Assembly (NCBI GenBank): GCA_002714465.1
Contig: PAXL01000051.1
Location: forward strand, 97,649-129,957
Direction: 5' to 3'
DNA: 32,309 bases
From: Gemmatimonadota bacterium
Lineage (GTDB): Bacteria > Latescibacterota > UBA2968
The number at the start of each line of letters is the position of its first letter. Position 1 is the stretch's first letter. Under the pieces are notes generated by a model. That model was given only the letters and a program-made list of their open reading frames with translations. It was not told the DNA's origin and did no database searches. The position numbers were made by a program, and so were the translations under genes. This document shows, in pieces, positions 6,751 through 15,402 of this stretch.

Positions 6751-9534
6751 ATGGCTGAGAAGAAAGTGAAAAAGAAGCTGTTTCTGCTGGACGGTATGGC
6801 CCTCGCGTATCGCTCGCATTTCGCGCTGACAAACAATCCGCGAATGACAACGACCGGGATGAATACGTCAATGGTGTTCGTATTCACGAATACGCTGCTT
6901 GAGATCTTGAACAAGGAGCAGCCGACACATCTGGCAGTCGTGTTCGACACAGACAAACCGACATTTCGTGACGAGATCTACTCCGAATACAAGGCCGGAC
7001 GCGAATCGATGCCCGAGGATATTCGTGAAGGAATCCCGTATCTGGATCGTGTGCTCGCCGGCTTCAAGGTGCCCGTGATTCGTGTCGACGGGTTCGAGGC
7101 GGATGACGTGATCGGGACACTGGCAGGCGAGGCGGAAAAAGACGGGTTTACCACTTACATGGTGACACCTGACAAAGACTTCGCTCAGCTGGTGAGCGAC
7201 AACATCAAGATCTTCAAGCCGGGGCGACAGGGGGGTGATCCTGAGATCTTGGGTGTTGAAGAAGTCCTTGAGAGCTGGGGTGTGGCAGAGGTTGATCAGG
7301 TTGTCGATGTGCTAGGCCTGATGGGTGATACGAGTGATAATGTGCCCGGAATCCCGGGGATCGGTCCCAAGACAGCGCAGAAGCTGATAGACAAATTCGG
7401 GTCGGTCGAGGTGGTCGTTGACAGTGCTGACCAGCTAAAGGGCAAGCAGAAGGAGAACGTTGAGACTTATCGCGATCAGGCGCTGATGTCGAAACAGCTC
7501 GTGATCATCAACACGAATGTGCCGCTCGAGATCATGCCCGAAGATCTGAAGATCCAGGAACGGGACGAGGATGCGCTGAAGGAAGTGTTCAACGAACTTG
7601 AATTTCGCGTGCTGGCGGAACGGCTGTTCGGTGGCGGGACAACGGCTCCGTTAACAGGACCGCAGCAGTTGTTGGTATTCAACGGTGAAGCCTCACACGA
7701 GCCTGTGGATCCGTCGAGCCTGAAGACGCTCGATTCGGTCGAGCACGCCTATGCGATCGCCGATACAGACGAATCGATCGATGCGCTTGTGAAGGAGCTG
7801 GCGAGTCTGAATGAGATCTGCCTGGATCTGGAGACGTCACATCTCAGCGCGAAGGATTCAGAGATTGTCGGTGTTGCCGTGTCTGCGAAGCCACACACGG
7901 GAACGTATGTCCCGATTCGTGAAGATGAAGACGGCCTCGCAAGACTCGAGAAACTGCGTGGTGTGATCGAGAACGATGCGATTGGCCTGATCGGGCACAA
8001 CGTGAAGTACGATCTTTCGGTTCTCAAGTGGCACGGGGTCGAGTGGAGCGGCCCGATTTACGACACGATGCTCGCTGCCTATCTCACCCTTCCTGGTGCC
8101 CGGTTGCGGCTCGATTCGCTTGCGGAACAGATGCTCGAGTACCGGCCGAAGCCGATCTCGGATCTAATCGGTGAGCGGGGCAAAGACCAAAAGAGCATGC
8201 GGGACGTGCCCGTCGAAGACGTTGCCGAGTATGCAGTCGAGGATGCCGATGTGACACTTCAGCTCTGGGAGAAGCTCAAGCCTAAGATAGCGGAGATGGG
8301 TCAGACCGAGGTGTTTGAAGCTGTCGAGAGCCCGTTGCTTACCGTTCTCGTGGATATGGAGTATGAAGGCATCCGGCTCGACACGAATGTGCTGGCTGAG
8401 ATCTCCGAGAGCCTTCAGGTAGAGATCGACAAGACACGGGACCGCATCTATGAGCTGGCTGGGGAGGAGTTCAACCTGAACTCACCAAAGCAGCTGGGCG
8501 AGATCTTCTTCGAGAAGCTGCGGCTCGACCCCAACGCGAAACGTACTCGGAAGAGCAAGCAGTATCAGACGAACGAACGGATCCTTACCCGCCTGGCCAA
8601 TCGTCACGAGATTGCAGAGAAGGTGCTTCACTATCGTGAAAGCACGAAGCTCAAGTCCACGTATCTCGATATGCTGCCTGGGACGGTGTTCGAGAAGACA
8701 GGTCGTGTGCACACGAACTACGAGCAGGCAGTGACGGCCACGGGACGGATGCAGTCGAGTAACCCGAACTTGCAGAACATTCCGGTAAGGAGCGATCAGG
8801 GCCGTGAGATTCGGAAAGCCTTTGTTCCGCGAGACGATAACCACACGCTGCTCGCGGCGGACTATTCGCAGATCGAGCTGCGAATCGTGGCGGATATCAG
8901 CGGTGATGAGACGATGAAAGGGGCCTTCGAACGTGGTGACGACATCCACGAGATGACGTCGATGAAGGTGTTCGATGTGGCTGCCGAAGATGTCACGGCA
9001 GAGATGAGACGACGAGCAAAGACGGTGAACTTCGGGATCGTCTACGGCATCTCGGCTTTCGGGTTGTCTGATCGATTGGACATTCCACGCGCTCAGGCCC
9101 TCGACTTGATCGAGTCGTACTTCACGCAGTATCCCGCTATTCGTGACTACATGGAGCAGACCGTCGAGTTCTGTCGCGAGAACGGCTATGTGGAGACGGT
9201 GACCGGCCGACGAAGGTATCTGCGAGACATCAACTCGCGCAATGGGACACTTCGAAGTGCGGCCGAACGCAATGCGATTAACTCGCCGATCCAGGGATCG
9301 GCCGCGGATATGATCAAGATCGCGATGGCAAAGATTCAGGAGCGAATGCGGGAAGAGGATCTGAAGTCGCGAATGCTGCTTCAGGTACACGATGAGCTGG
9401 TGTTCGATATGCACAAGGACGAGGCGGATATGCTGCCGCCTCTTGTCGAAGAGGAGATGATGACGGCGATCCCCTTGAGCTTGCCGATTGTGGTGGAGTT
9501 GGGGATGGGGGACAATTGGCTAGTGGCACACTGA
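6751..9534 (+). CDS. polA: DNA polymerase I
   Basis: A 927-residue, full-length Pol I with all three activities. The N-terminal 5' nuclease domain (about 1-290) shows FDTDKPTFRDE, GFEADDVIGTLAGEAE and SDNVPGIPGIGPKTA. The 3'-5' exonuclease domain keeps D359 and E361 (DLET), D421 (HNVKYDL) and Y494/D498 (YAVEDAD), so proofreading should be active. The polymerase domain has motif A D704 (DYSQIELRI), motif B (RRRAKTVNFGIVYG, with Phe at the sugar-selectivity position as in E. coli) and motif C D881/E882 (QVHDELVF). Length and spacing match E. coli Pol I closely. It fills gaps and removes RNA primers in replication and repair. The leader carries a hairpin at 6710-6726. Confidence 0.99.
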   Translation: MAEKKVKKKLFLLDGMALAYRSHFALTNNPRMTTTGMNTSMVFVFTNTLLEILNKEQPTHLAVVFDTDKPTFRDEIYSEYKAGRESMPEDIREGIPYLDRVLAGFKVPVIRVDGFEADDVIGTLAGEAEKDGFTTYMVTPDKDFAQLVSDNIKIFKPGRQGGDPEILGVEEVLESWGVAEVDQVVDVLGLMGDTSDNVPGIPGIGPKTAQKLIDKFGSVEVVVDSADQLKGKQKENVETYRDQALMSKQLVIINTNVPLEIMPEDLKIQERDEDALKEVFNELEFRVLAERLFGGGTTAPLTGPQQLLVFNGEASHEPVDPSSLKTLDSVEHAYAIADTDESIDALVKELASLNEICLDLETSHLSAKDSEIVGVAVSAKPHTGTYVPIREDEDGLARLEKLRGVIENDAIGLIGHNVKYDLSVLKWHGVEWSGPIYDTMLAAYLTLPGARLRLDSLAEQMLEYRPKPISDLIGERGKDQKSMRDVPVEDVAEYAVEDADVTLQLWEKLKPKIAEMGQTEVFEAVESPLLTVLVDMEYEGIRLDTNVLAEISESLQVEIDKTRDRIYELAGEEFNLNSPKQLGEIFFEKLRLDPNAKRTRKSKQYQTNERILTRLANRHEIAEKVLHYRESTKLKSTYLDMLPGTVFEKTGRVHTNYEQAVTATGRMQSSNPNLQNIPVRSDQGREIRKAFVPRDDNHTLLAADYSQIELRIVADISGDETMKGAFERGDDIHEMTSMKVFDVAAEDVTAEMRRRAKTVNFGIVYGISAFGLSDRLDIPRAQALDLIESYFTQYPAIRDYMEQTVEFCRENGYVETVTGRRRYLRDINSRNGTLRSAAERNAINSPIQGSAADMIKIAMAKIQERMREEDLKSRMLLQVHDELVFDMHKDEADMLPPLVEEEMMTAIPLSLPIVVELGMGDNWLVAH

Positions 9535-9587
9535 CCCTTCCACCTTCCCCTCATCAAGTTAAGAGCATCCCAGTTTGCTGAGCGCGT

Positions 9588-9700
9588 ATGAATAAGACGC
9601 GGTTGAGTCTTTATTACCTGATCGGGTATACGATCTTTGGGGGTGCGGCGGTTCCCTTTCTCCCAAAGACGATGGTCGGCCTGATGTTCGTAGCGCCGAT
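9588..9700 (+). pseudogene. Possible N-terminal remnant of a small membrane protein
   Basis: The first 35 codons after ATG 9588 (NKTRLSLYYLIGYTIFGGAA, then a Pro-rich turn) resemble the first transmembrane helix of small conserved bacterial membrane proteins. The frame then loses hydrophobic character and runs in frame into mazG, giving an artificial 226-residue frame. The most economical reading is a 5' gene fragment decayed in front of mazG. The right boundary given is approximate and the family is not identified. Confidence 0.3.
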
Positions 9701-9887
9701 CAAGGAAAGCGTTTATCGGAAGGACGAGACGGATCGGGATCTGAGCGACCGGTTCACGGGAGCAGATCCGACTATTTCGTTGATGGTATTGAGTGAGCCA
9801 GACACTTACAGACGGTCGGTGGTCGCCAAGAGCAGGCACCGAGCGGCCGCGACTGCCAATATCCCGTTCAGAACCATCGGGGGGCAA

Positions 9888-10268
9888 ATGAGCGACCGCG
9901 AGACTCAAGTAGACGAACTTAAGCAGAAGGTCGCCAGCTTCATTCGCGACCGCGCTTGGGAACAGTACCATAGTCCGAAGAACTTGGCGATGTCGATCTC
10001 GATTGAGGCGGCGGAGATAATGGAGCACTTCCAGTGGCTGACGGTCGAGGAGGCGATCGAAGCCATGCGTAATCCATCCATCCGAGGTGAGGTCGAGGAC
10101 GAGATCGCCGACGTAATGATCTATTGCCTGAGCTTGGCGAACCAGACCGGGATCGACGTGAGCGAGGCGATCCGGAAGAAATTAGAGAAGAACGAAGGCA
10201 GATTTCCAGTGGACAGGATTGAAGGTTTCGGTGTCGAAGACGAAACCGTTTCCAAATCCGACGAGTGA
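9888..10268 (+). CDS. MazG-type nucleotide pyrophosphohydrolase
   Basis: A 126-residue all-alpha NTP pyrophosphohydrolase of the short MazG/RS21-C6 type. Metal-binding acidic motifs are visible: ISIEAAEIMEHFQW on one helix and EVEDEIADVMIYCL on the next, the ExxE...ExxD arrangement that holds Mg2+ ions. The C-terminal GRFPVDR is common in this subfamily. Such enzymes hydrolyse non-canonical or excess (d)NTPs to the monophosphate. ATG at 9888 is preceded by a G-rich Shine-Dalgarno-like run; the 100 codons upstream in the same frame do not fit the family. The stop is four bases before the epimerase ATG, suggesting cotranscription and possible translational coupling. Confidence 0.9.
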   Translation: MSDRETQVDELKQKVASFIRDRAWEQYHSPKNLAMSISIEAAEIMEHFQWLTVEEAIEAMRNPSIRGEVEDEIADVMIYCLSLANQTGIDVSEAIRKKLEKNEGRFPVDRIEGFGVEDETVSKSDE

Positions 10269-10272
10269 TCGA

Positions 10273-11172
10273 ATGCGTGTCCTGATCACGGGTGGGTGCG
10301 GGTTTGTGGGCAGCCAGGTTGCTCGTGAGGCTGCGGGGCGTGGACACGATGTCACCACGGCAGATCTGGACCACGTCAGCCCGGACGTCGATCTGGATAT
10401 CCGCGATGCCGCGCAGGTGGATGAGGCGGTTCACGGGCCTGATGTCGTCGTTCACTGTGCTGCAATCGTCGGACCCGGCCCGGCACGTGAGAACCCCGGG
10501 CTGGCGGTCGACATCAACATCCGCGGCACTGCGAACGTCCTCGAAGCTGCTCGTCGCCACGGAGCACGGGTCGTCTATCTATCGACGGCCACGCTCTACG
10601 GGATGCGACCTGACCTGAAGCCCCTGCACGAGTCTGACCTGCCCTCACCTGTCAGTCATTACGATGCTACCAAATACGCTGCGGAGGTGCTCTGCCGGTC
10701 TTATCGGTTGGACTTCGACGTGGACGTCATCTGTATAAGAACAGGATTCGTGTATGGCCCCGGACACAGCACTGGCGAATACTTCGTTGAGTCCGCGGTT
10801 AAAGGCGTTCCGGTACGTGTCGGCACGGGCGGAGATGGGCCGTGCGACTTCACTTATGTGAAAGACCTGGCTAATGGGCTGGTCTCCGCCGCAGAGCAAG
10901 CGCGTCTTCCTGAGCCTGTATACAATGTAACGAGTGGCATTAACCGAACGCGCAGTGCGTTCGCAAAGGCGGTCAGAGATGCTATCCCCGACGCTGACAT
11001 CGAGATCGGCCAGGGCATCCATCCCGCCATGCACCTGAGAGGTCCGTGTCTAGTCGACTTGGCGAAACGGGACTTCGGCTACGTACCAGCCTACACGATC
11101 GAAGACGGGATTAGGGATTGGATTGCGGCTATCTCAGGTTTCCCCATCTCCACGTCGAGGGATAGACGATGA
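10273..11172 (+). CDS. NAD-dependent epimerase/dehydratase (extended SDR)
   Basis: A 299-residue extended short-chain dehydrogenase/reductase. The Rossmann signature GGCGFVGSQV is at residues 7-16 and the catalytic elements are STATLYG (Ser/Thr) and YDATK (Tyr-x-x-x-Lys). This architecture is shared by UDP-glucose 4-epimerase-like enzymes and uronate dehydrogenases, so it most likely acts on a nucleotide sugar or sugar acid. The frame is open 54 bases further upstream, inside mazG, but ATG at 10273 is immediately followed by the expected first strand (MRVLITGG). Only four bases separate it from mazG. Confidence 0.93.
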   Translation: MRVLITGGCGFVGSQVAREAAGRGHDVTTADLDHVSPDVDLDIRDAAQVDEAVHGPDVVVHCAAIVGPGPARENPGLAVDINIRGTANVLEAARRHGARVVYLSTATLYGMRPDLKPLHESDLPSPVSHYDATKYAAEVLCRSYRLDFDVDVICIRTGFVYGPGHSTGEYFVESAVKGVPVRVGTGGDGPCDFTYVKDLANGLVSAAEQARLPEPVYNVTSGINRTRSAFAKAVRDAIPDADIEIGQGIHPAMHLRGPCLVDLAKRDFGYVPAYTIEDGIRDWIAAISGFPISTSRDRR

Positions 11173-11219
11173 CTATTCCTCGAACGAATGGACACCAGAC
11201 ACTTACCAGGTGAGCCGTT

Positions 11220-11420
11220 GTGATCACCACCTCGTTCACGCAGGTGGCCGAGGGCTATGCCGAATACCGTCCTGGCTTTCCGGACACCCTCAACGACCAC
11301 CTGATCGAACTCTGCCCACCAGACATCGATAGGCTGGCAGTGGAGGCTGGCTGTGTGACGGGGAACGTGACACGCTGGCTTAACGAGACGTACGCTCAGG
11401 CCATACGCGCGGATTCGTAG
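11220..11420 (+). pseudogene. Truncated class I methyltransferase remnant
   Basis: A 66-codon frame from GTG 11220 to TAG 11420 reads VAEGYAEYRPGFPDTLNDHL and then EAGCVTGNVTRWLNETYAQA. This matches the N-terminal region and motif I of SAM-dependent methyltransferases, normally AGCGTGNVTR. The second motif Gly is replaced by Val and the protein stops right after motif I, so more than half of the fold is missing. It is best seen as a decayed 5' fragment, not a functional enzyme. Confidence 0.6.
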
Positions 11421-11708
11421 CAGTACGGAGGCGCTACCTTAAGTGTTTCGTGCAGATTCGGGGTAGCCGCCGGCAAGCCTTCGACTTAGCTCAGGACAGG
11501 CTCCTGGGCTATATGATGTAACCCCGTTGGGGTTGTCTCTATATCTCTCACGCCTGATTGCCTCTTCCAAGCCCACCACTTTTTCTTGCCTGTCCCTCTG
11601 TTCTCCATCGATTGTCTGGTCGAGATCTAGCGGTAACGTCTCAACGCATCGAGTAATACATTAGATGCATTCGATACCCATCTCGCTAATTTCTCCAGGT
11701 GACTATCT
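11421..11708. other. Intergenic region with two hairpins upstream of sulfatase
   Basis: No coding frame is recognised. A GC-rich imperfect palindrome around 11477-11510 (CCTTCGACTTAGCTCAGGAC then AGGCTCCTGGGCT) resembles short intergenic repeats seen in many environmental genomes. A second hairpin, AACCCC-GTT-GGGGTT, lies at 11520-11534. The region ends with AGGTGA about six bases before the sulfatase ATG, acting as its ribosome-binding site. Confidence 0.45.
11520..11534 (+). terminator. Perfect short hairpin, possible terminator
   Basis: AACCCC (11520-11525), GTT loop and GGGGTT (11529-11534) form a perfect six-pair stem that can be extended by wobble pairs. It is followed by GTCTCTATATCTC, not a clean T tract, so intrinsic termination is uncertain. 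Confidence 0.35.
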
Positions 11709-13082
11709 ATGCTCGATCGACCCAATCTCGTGTATGTGTTTCCCGATGAGTATCGCCCGCAAGCCGTCGGCGTGGCAAACGAGGATCCTGTCATCACCCC
11801 GAACCTGGATACGTTTGCCGGTGAGAGTCTGGTGTTTACGGATGCGGTCAGCAACCGCCCAGTGTGCAGCCCGTATCGAGCGATGCTGTTCTCTGGCAAG
11901 TATCCGCACGCGAGCGGGGTGCTCGGAAACGTGAACTCGTCGACCGTGAAGTATGAGAATTATCTACGCGAGGATGAACGCTGTTTCTCCGATGTGCTCC
12001 ACGACGCGGGATACTCTCAAGGGTATATCGGGAAATTGCACTTGGATCCGCCGAACGAAGAGGCGCATTACACCGAGGGCCCGCGTGGTGACGGTCGTGT
12101 GTGGGACTCGTATACGCCTCCCGGACCACGCAGACACGGGTTCGATTTTTGGCACTCGTATGGGTGTTGTGACTGGCACAACCAGCCGCACTACTGGCAC
12201 GGGGATGCTCGAATCGATCAGCGTCTCGAAGTACACGAGTGGTCGACGAAGCACGAGACGGATGTGGCAGTTGACTATATCGAGAACCGAACCGGCTGGC
12301 GGGATCCGGACAAGCCGTTCTCGCTGTTCGTGTCGTATAACCCGCCCCATATGCCTTTCGATCAAGTACCGGACGAATACATCAAGCGATACGGGGACGC
12401 GACGCACGAGGAGCTGCTGACCCGACCGAACGTGGCAGCCGATGAGCGTGGTGATCGGGCTCGCCGTGATGTGAAGAACTACTTCGCGATGGTGACGGGG
12501 GTGGATGAGCACTTCGCTCGAATCCTGAAGGCGCTGGACGAACAGGACCTCAAGGAGAATACGATCGTGGTGTTCACGTCCGACCACGGCGAAATGATGG
12601 GGAGCCACGGGTTGATGGGGAAGAGCGTGTGGTATGAAGAATCGATGAAAATTCCGCTGATGGTTCGGTGGCCGGGACACATCGATCCTGGTACCGATGA
12701 TCTGCTAATCGGGACGGCGGACCTGACTGCGACACTTCTGTCACTGACAGGACACAAGAATCAGATCCCCGAAGCGATGCAGGGGAATGACTACGCTGTT
12801 GGAATACTAGGTGGGGAGATGGAACGGCCGTCTTCGGCATTGTATCTCGACACGAATCCCGGTTGGCCTGAAGGGGGGAAACGGGGGGTGCGGACGCATC
12901 GATATACGTATGTGGTCGAGCGATCTCGGGAAGGGGATGAGTGCGAAATTCTGCACGACAATCAGGAGGACCCATATCAGCTTGCGAATGTGGCTGGGGA
13001 TCGGGAGAATGTGGTGTCAGACCTGAAGGGGGAGATGGAGGGGTGGCTGCGCGAGACGGGAGATGCTTGGATTGAAGACTGA
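11709..13082 (+). CDS. Formylglycine-dependent sulfatase, cytosolic
   Basis: A 457-residue type I sulfatase. The catalytic signature C53-S-P-Y-R fits C/S-x-P-x-R, so Cys53 should be converted to formylglycine by a maturation enzyme not seen in this window. The N-terminal metal site is PDEYR (D13, E14) and the second metal site is SDHG (D292, H293). The downstream SHGLMGKSVWYEE segment and RWPG motif are typical of the S1 family. There is no signal peptide, so it acts inside the cell, probably on a small imported sulfate ester. AGGTGA lies six bases upstream of ATG 11709. The stop codon lies inside the 13-base motif GAAGACTGAGGAT that recurs after ftcD. Confidence 0.95.
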   Translation: MLDRPNLVYVFPDEYRPQAVGVANEDPVITPNLDTFAGESLVFTDAVSNRPVCSPYRAMLFSGKYPHASGVLGNVNSSTVKYENYLREDERCFSDVLHDAGYSQGYIGKLHLDPPNEEAHYTEGPRGDGRVWDSYTPPGPRRHGFDFWHSYGCCDWHNQPHYWHGDARIDQRLEVHEWSTKHETDVAVDYIENRTGWRDPDKPFSLFVSYNPPHMPFDQVPDEYIKRYGDATHEELLTRPNVAADERGDRARRDVKNYFAMVTGVDEHFARILKALDEQDLKENTIVVFTSDHGEMMGSHGLMGKSVWYEESMKIPLMVRWPGHIDPGTDDLLIGTADLTATLLSLTGHKNQIPEAMQGNDYAVGILGGEMERPSSALYLDTNPGWPEGGKRGVRTHRYTYVVERSREGDECEILHDNQEDPYQLANVAGDRENVVSDLKGEMEGWLRETGDAWIED

Positions 13083-13101
13083 GGATAGCAGATTGACACC
13101 G

Positions 13102-13114
13102 GTCATCCTGAGTG
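13102..13114 (+). repeat. Palindromic-repeat end, GTCATCCTGAGTG
   Basis: This 13-mer is the exact reverse complement of CACTCAGGATGAC at 14289-14301, so the two flank the formimidoyltransferase gene as an inverted pair. Its core also matches the repeat end at 26521-26532. It is probably a partial copy of a dispersed intergenic palindrome. Confidence 0.6.
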
Positions 13115-13226
13115 CCGCAGTAGGCAGCCAGAAGAGGCCCGCATTGGCGGACCAGAAAGCGCGGTGGATCGCAGGCGACCGCCCAATCCGTATCCCGAGC
13201 GAGCCCTCATCCGGGCCTTTAAGTCC

Positions 13227-14219
13227 GTGAGCCGTCTCGTCGAGTGCGTGCCCAACTTCAGTGAGGGACGCGAACAGAAGACGGTCGATGCGATCGTAGG
13301 AGCGATCGATCGCGAGTCGGGTGTGCGGGTGCTGCACGTCGATTCGGGGAAGGCGGCAAACAGGATGGTGGTAACGTTCGTCGGTGAAGCTGACGCTGTT
13401 GAGAGGGCGGCGTTTTACGGTATCGAGACAGCTAGTGAACTGATCAACATGCGGACCCATCGCGGGGCGCATCCGAGGCTCGGGGCGACAGATGTGTGCC
13501 CTTTTGTGCCGATCGGCGAGAAACCTATCCAGGACTGTATAGACATCGCCGAACGGCTTGGCGAGCGGGTCGGCAGTCAACTGGGGATTCCCGTGTACCT
13601 TTATGCAGAAGCCGCTCGTGCTGGCACCAGGCAGAGCTTGTCTGTGATACGGCAGGGCGAGTACGAGGGACTTGAAGTGAAGCTGGCTGATCCCGCGAAT
13701 GCGCCGGATTTTGGGGATCCGGTGTTTAACGCGCAGTCAGGAGCGACATCGATCGGGGCGAGGCGGTTTCTGATAGCGTGGAATGTGAACCTGGATACGA
13801 AGGATGTGTCGATCGCGAGACGGATCGCACGGAAACTCAGGTCTTCAGGAGAACGGCAACCGGATGGGTCACGTAAGCCAGGTAGATTCCGGGCGCTTCA
13901 AGGCGACGGCTGGTATATCGACGAGTTCGATCGGGCACAGGTCACGTTCAACATCCTCGACTACCAGGCGACACCGATCGCGCGAGTGTATGAAGCCTGT
14001 CGTGAGGAAGCGGCTGAGCTGGGCGTCAGCGTGACAGGAAGTGAGTTGGTCGGGTTGATACCAGGTGATGCGCTTGTCGATGCAGGGCGATTTTATGCGA
14101 GCCTGAAGGATGATGACTCAAGAGATGTGATCAAGCTAGCGGTCAAGGAATTGGGGCTGGGGGAGATACATCCGTTTGTGCCGGAGAGGCGGGTCATCGA
14201 GATGGCATATGGGGATTGA
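13227..14219 (+). CDS. ftcD: Glutamate formimidoyltransferase
   Basis: A 330-residue protein matching the formiminotransferase domain of FTCD, which transfers the formimino group of N-formimino-L-glutamate to tetrahydrofolate, linking histidine breakdown to one-carbon metabolism. The N-terminus (LVECVPNFSEGR) is diagnostic. The active-site region is THRGAHPRLGATDVCPF, with His82 at the catalytic position known from pig FTCD. The cyclodeaminase domain is absent, as in many bacteria. GTG at 13227 is chosen because it directly precedes the conserved start; another GTG at 13164 would add 21 residues of no family character. No hut gene lies nearby. Inverted 13-base repeats flank the gene. Confidence 0.93.
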   Translation: MSRLVECVPNFSEGREQKTVDAIVGAIDRESGVRVLHVDSGKAANRMVVTFVGEADAVERAAFYGIETASELINMRTHRGAHPRLGATDVCPFVPIGEKPIQDCIDIAERLGERVGSQLGIPVYLYAEAARAGTRQSLSVIRQGEYEGLEVKLADPANAPDFGDPVFNAQSGATSIGARRFLIAWNVNLDTKDVSIARRIARKLRSSGERQPDGSRKPGRFRALQGDGWYIDEFDRAQVTFNILDYQATPIARVYEACREEAAELGVSVTGSELVGLIPGDALVDAGRFYASLKDDDSRDVIKLAVKELGLGEIHPFVPERRVIEMAYGD

Positions 14220-14265
14220 AAATCGAAGACTGAGGATTTAAAACCTAAAATTCGGACGAATTGCA

Positions 14266-14301
14266 GATCCCGCAGGGATCCGTCGCTTCACTCAGGATGA
14301 C
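14266..14301. repeat. Intergenic palindromic repeat, partial copy
   Basis: GATCCC-GCA-GGGATC (14266-14280) forms a perfect six-pair hairpin and is followed by CGTCGCTTCACTCAGGATGAC. The combination of a GGATCC core and a CTCAGGATGAC end is the same order as at 26504-26532. It sits directly upstream of the SelA-like gene, ending six bases before its ATG and displacing any normal Shine-Dalgarno. Confidence 0.6.
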
Positions 14302-14307
14302 TAGCCA

Positions 14308-15402
14308 ATGAACATTCCGACATACAAGTCGATAGGGGTCAGACCTCTAATCAACTGTCGTGGGACCTACACCATTATCAGCGGGTCCGTTTCGCTGCCG
14401 GAGGTGAAGGCGGCCATTGATGAAGCCTCGAAACGATACGTGCACCTAGATGAACTGATGGAGAAAGTGGGCGAACGGATCGCCGAGATCATGCAGTGCG
14501 AGTTCGGGCTGGTGACAAACGGATGCGCGGCGGCGATCTGTCAGGTGACGAGCGCCTGTATGGCGGGGGATGATCCGGAGAGGATCAAGCAGCTGCCGGA
14601 TACAACGGGATTAAAGAACGAGGTATTACTTCAGAAGAAGCATCAGCACGTCTACAATCACGCGATTCGGATGACGGGTGCGCAGATCATCGAGGTGAAT
14701 AGCCTCGAGGAAATGAAGTCGGCTGTCTGTGACCGTACGGCTATGCTGGCTGTCTTTGGTGACGCAGCGGAACGCGGAGATGTGTCCGTCGAGCAGATGG
14801 TCGAGATCGGCAAGCGGGAGGGTGTGCCCGTGTTTGTAGACGCCGCAGCTGAGCGGCCGGACGTGCCTAACGCGTATCTCGAAGCCGGTGCGGATGTGGT
14901 GGCGTATAGTGGAGGAAAGTGCCTGCGTGGACCACAGGCATCGGGTCTTGTGCTGGGACGACGCGACTTGCTCTGGTCAGCGTTCCTCCATGGCGCACCG
15001 CATCACTCGATCGGTCGGCCTATGAAGGCCGGCAAGGAAGAGGTGATGGGGCTTCTGGCGGCTGTCGAGATGTGGGTGAACCGAGACCACGATGCCGAAT
15101 GGGCAGAATGGGAGTCGTGGCTGGACGAGATCTGGAAGGCGGTCGATCACATCCCGACCATTACACGAGAGGTTCAGATGCCTGGGCGGTCGAATGTTGC
15201 GCCTATTCTGAGGGTCGGCTGGGACGAGACGCGTTTGGAGCTGAAGCCAGAACAAGCGAAGCGCGCGCTGTCCAATGGGGAACCCCGGATCGAGGTCTTT
15301 GCGCACGAGACAGGTGTGGAGTTCATGCCTTATATGATGGAACCCGGTGAAGCCCCGCTCGTCGCTAGACGGCTTCACGAGGTCCTGCAGTCGGGTAAAT
15401 GA
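14308..15402 (+). CDS. SelA-like PLP-dependent lyase/transferase
   Basis: A 364-residue fold-type I PLP enzyme of the SelA-like family, which includes L-seryl-tRNA(Sec) selenium transferase and D-glucosaminate-6-phosphate ammonia-lyase (DgaE). The PLP lysine is K204 in YSGGKCLRGPQASG, and D178 (VFVDAAAE) contacts the pyridine nitrogen. At 364 residues it is shorter than true SelA (about 460) and lacks its N-terminal tRNA-binding extension, so a metabolic lyase is more likely. Related genes often sit near sugar-acid catabolism. No clear ribosome-binding site precedes ATG 14308, because the repeat abuts it. No selB, selC or SECIS element is visible. Confidence 0.88.
   Translation: MNIPTYKSIGVRPLINCRGTYTIISGSVSLPEVKAAIDEASKRYVHLDELMEKVGERIAEIMQCEFGLVTNGCAAAICQVTSACMAGDDPERIKQLPDTTGLKNEVLLQKKHQHVYNHAIRMTGAQIIEVNSLEEMKSAVCDRTAMLAVFGDAAERGDVSVEQMVEIGKREGVPVFVDAAAERPDVPNAYLEAGADVVAYSGGKCLRGPQASGLVLGRRDLLWSAFLHGAPHHSIGRPMKAGKEEVMGLLAAVEMWVNRDHDAEWAEWESWLDEIWKAVDHIPTITREVQMPGRSNVAPILRVGWDETRLELKPEQAKRALSNGEPRIEVFAHETGVEFMPYMMEPGEAPLVARRLHEVLQSGK

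Noticed and set aside
8482..9414. 310-codon minus-strand open frame
   Set aside because: It lies entirely antisense to polA, whose motifs are complete; the translation is a His/Arg-rich shadow with no family character.
14308..15402. Selenocysteine synthase (SelA) assignment
   Set aside because: Too short, lacks the N-terminal tRNA-binding part and has no selB, selC or TGA-containing selenoprotein gene nearby.
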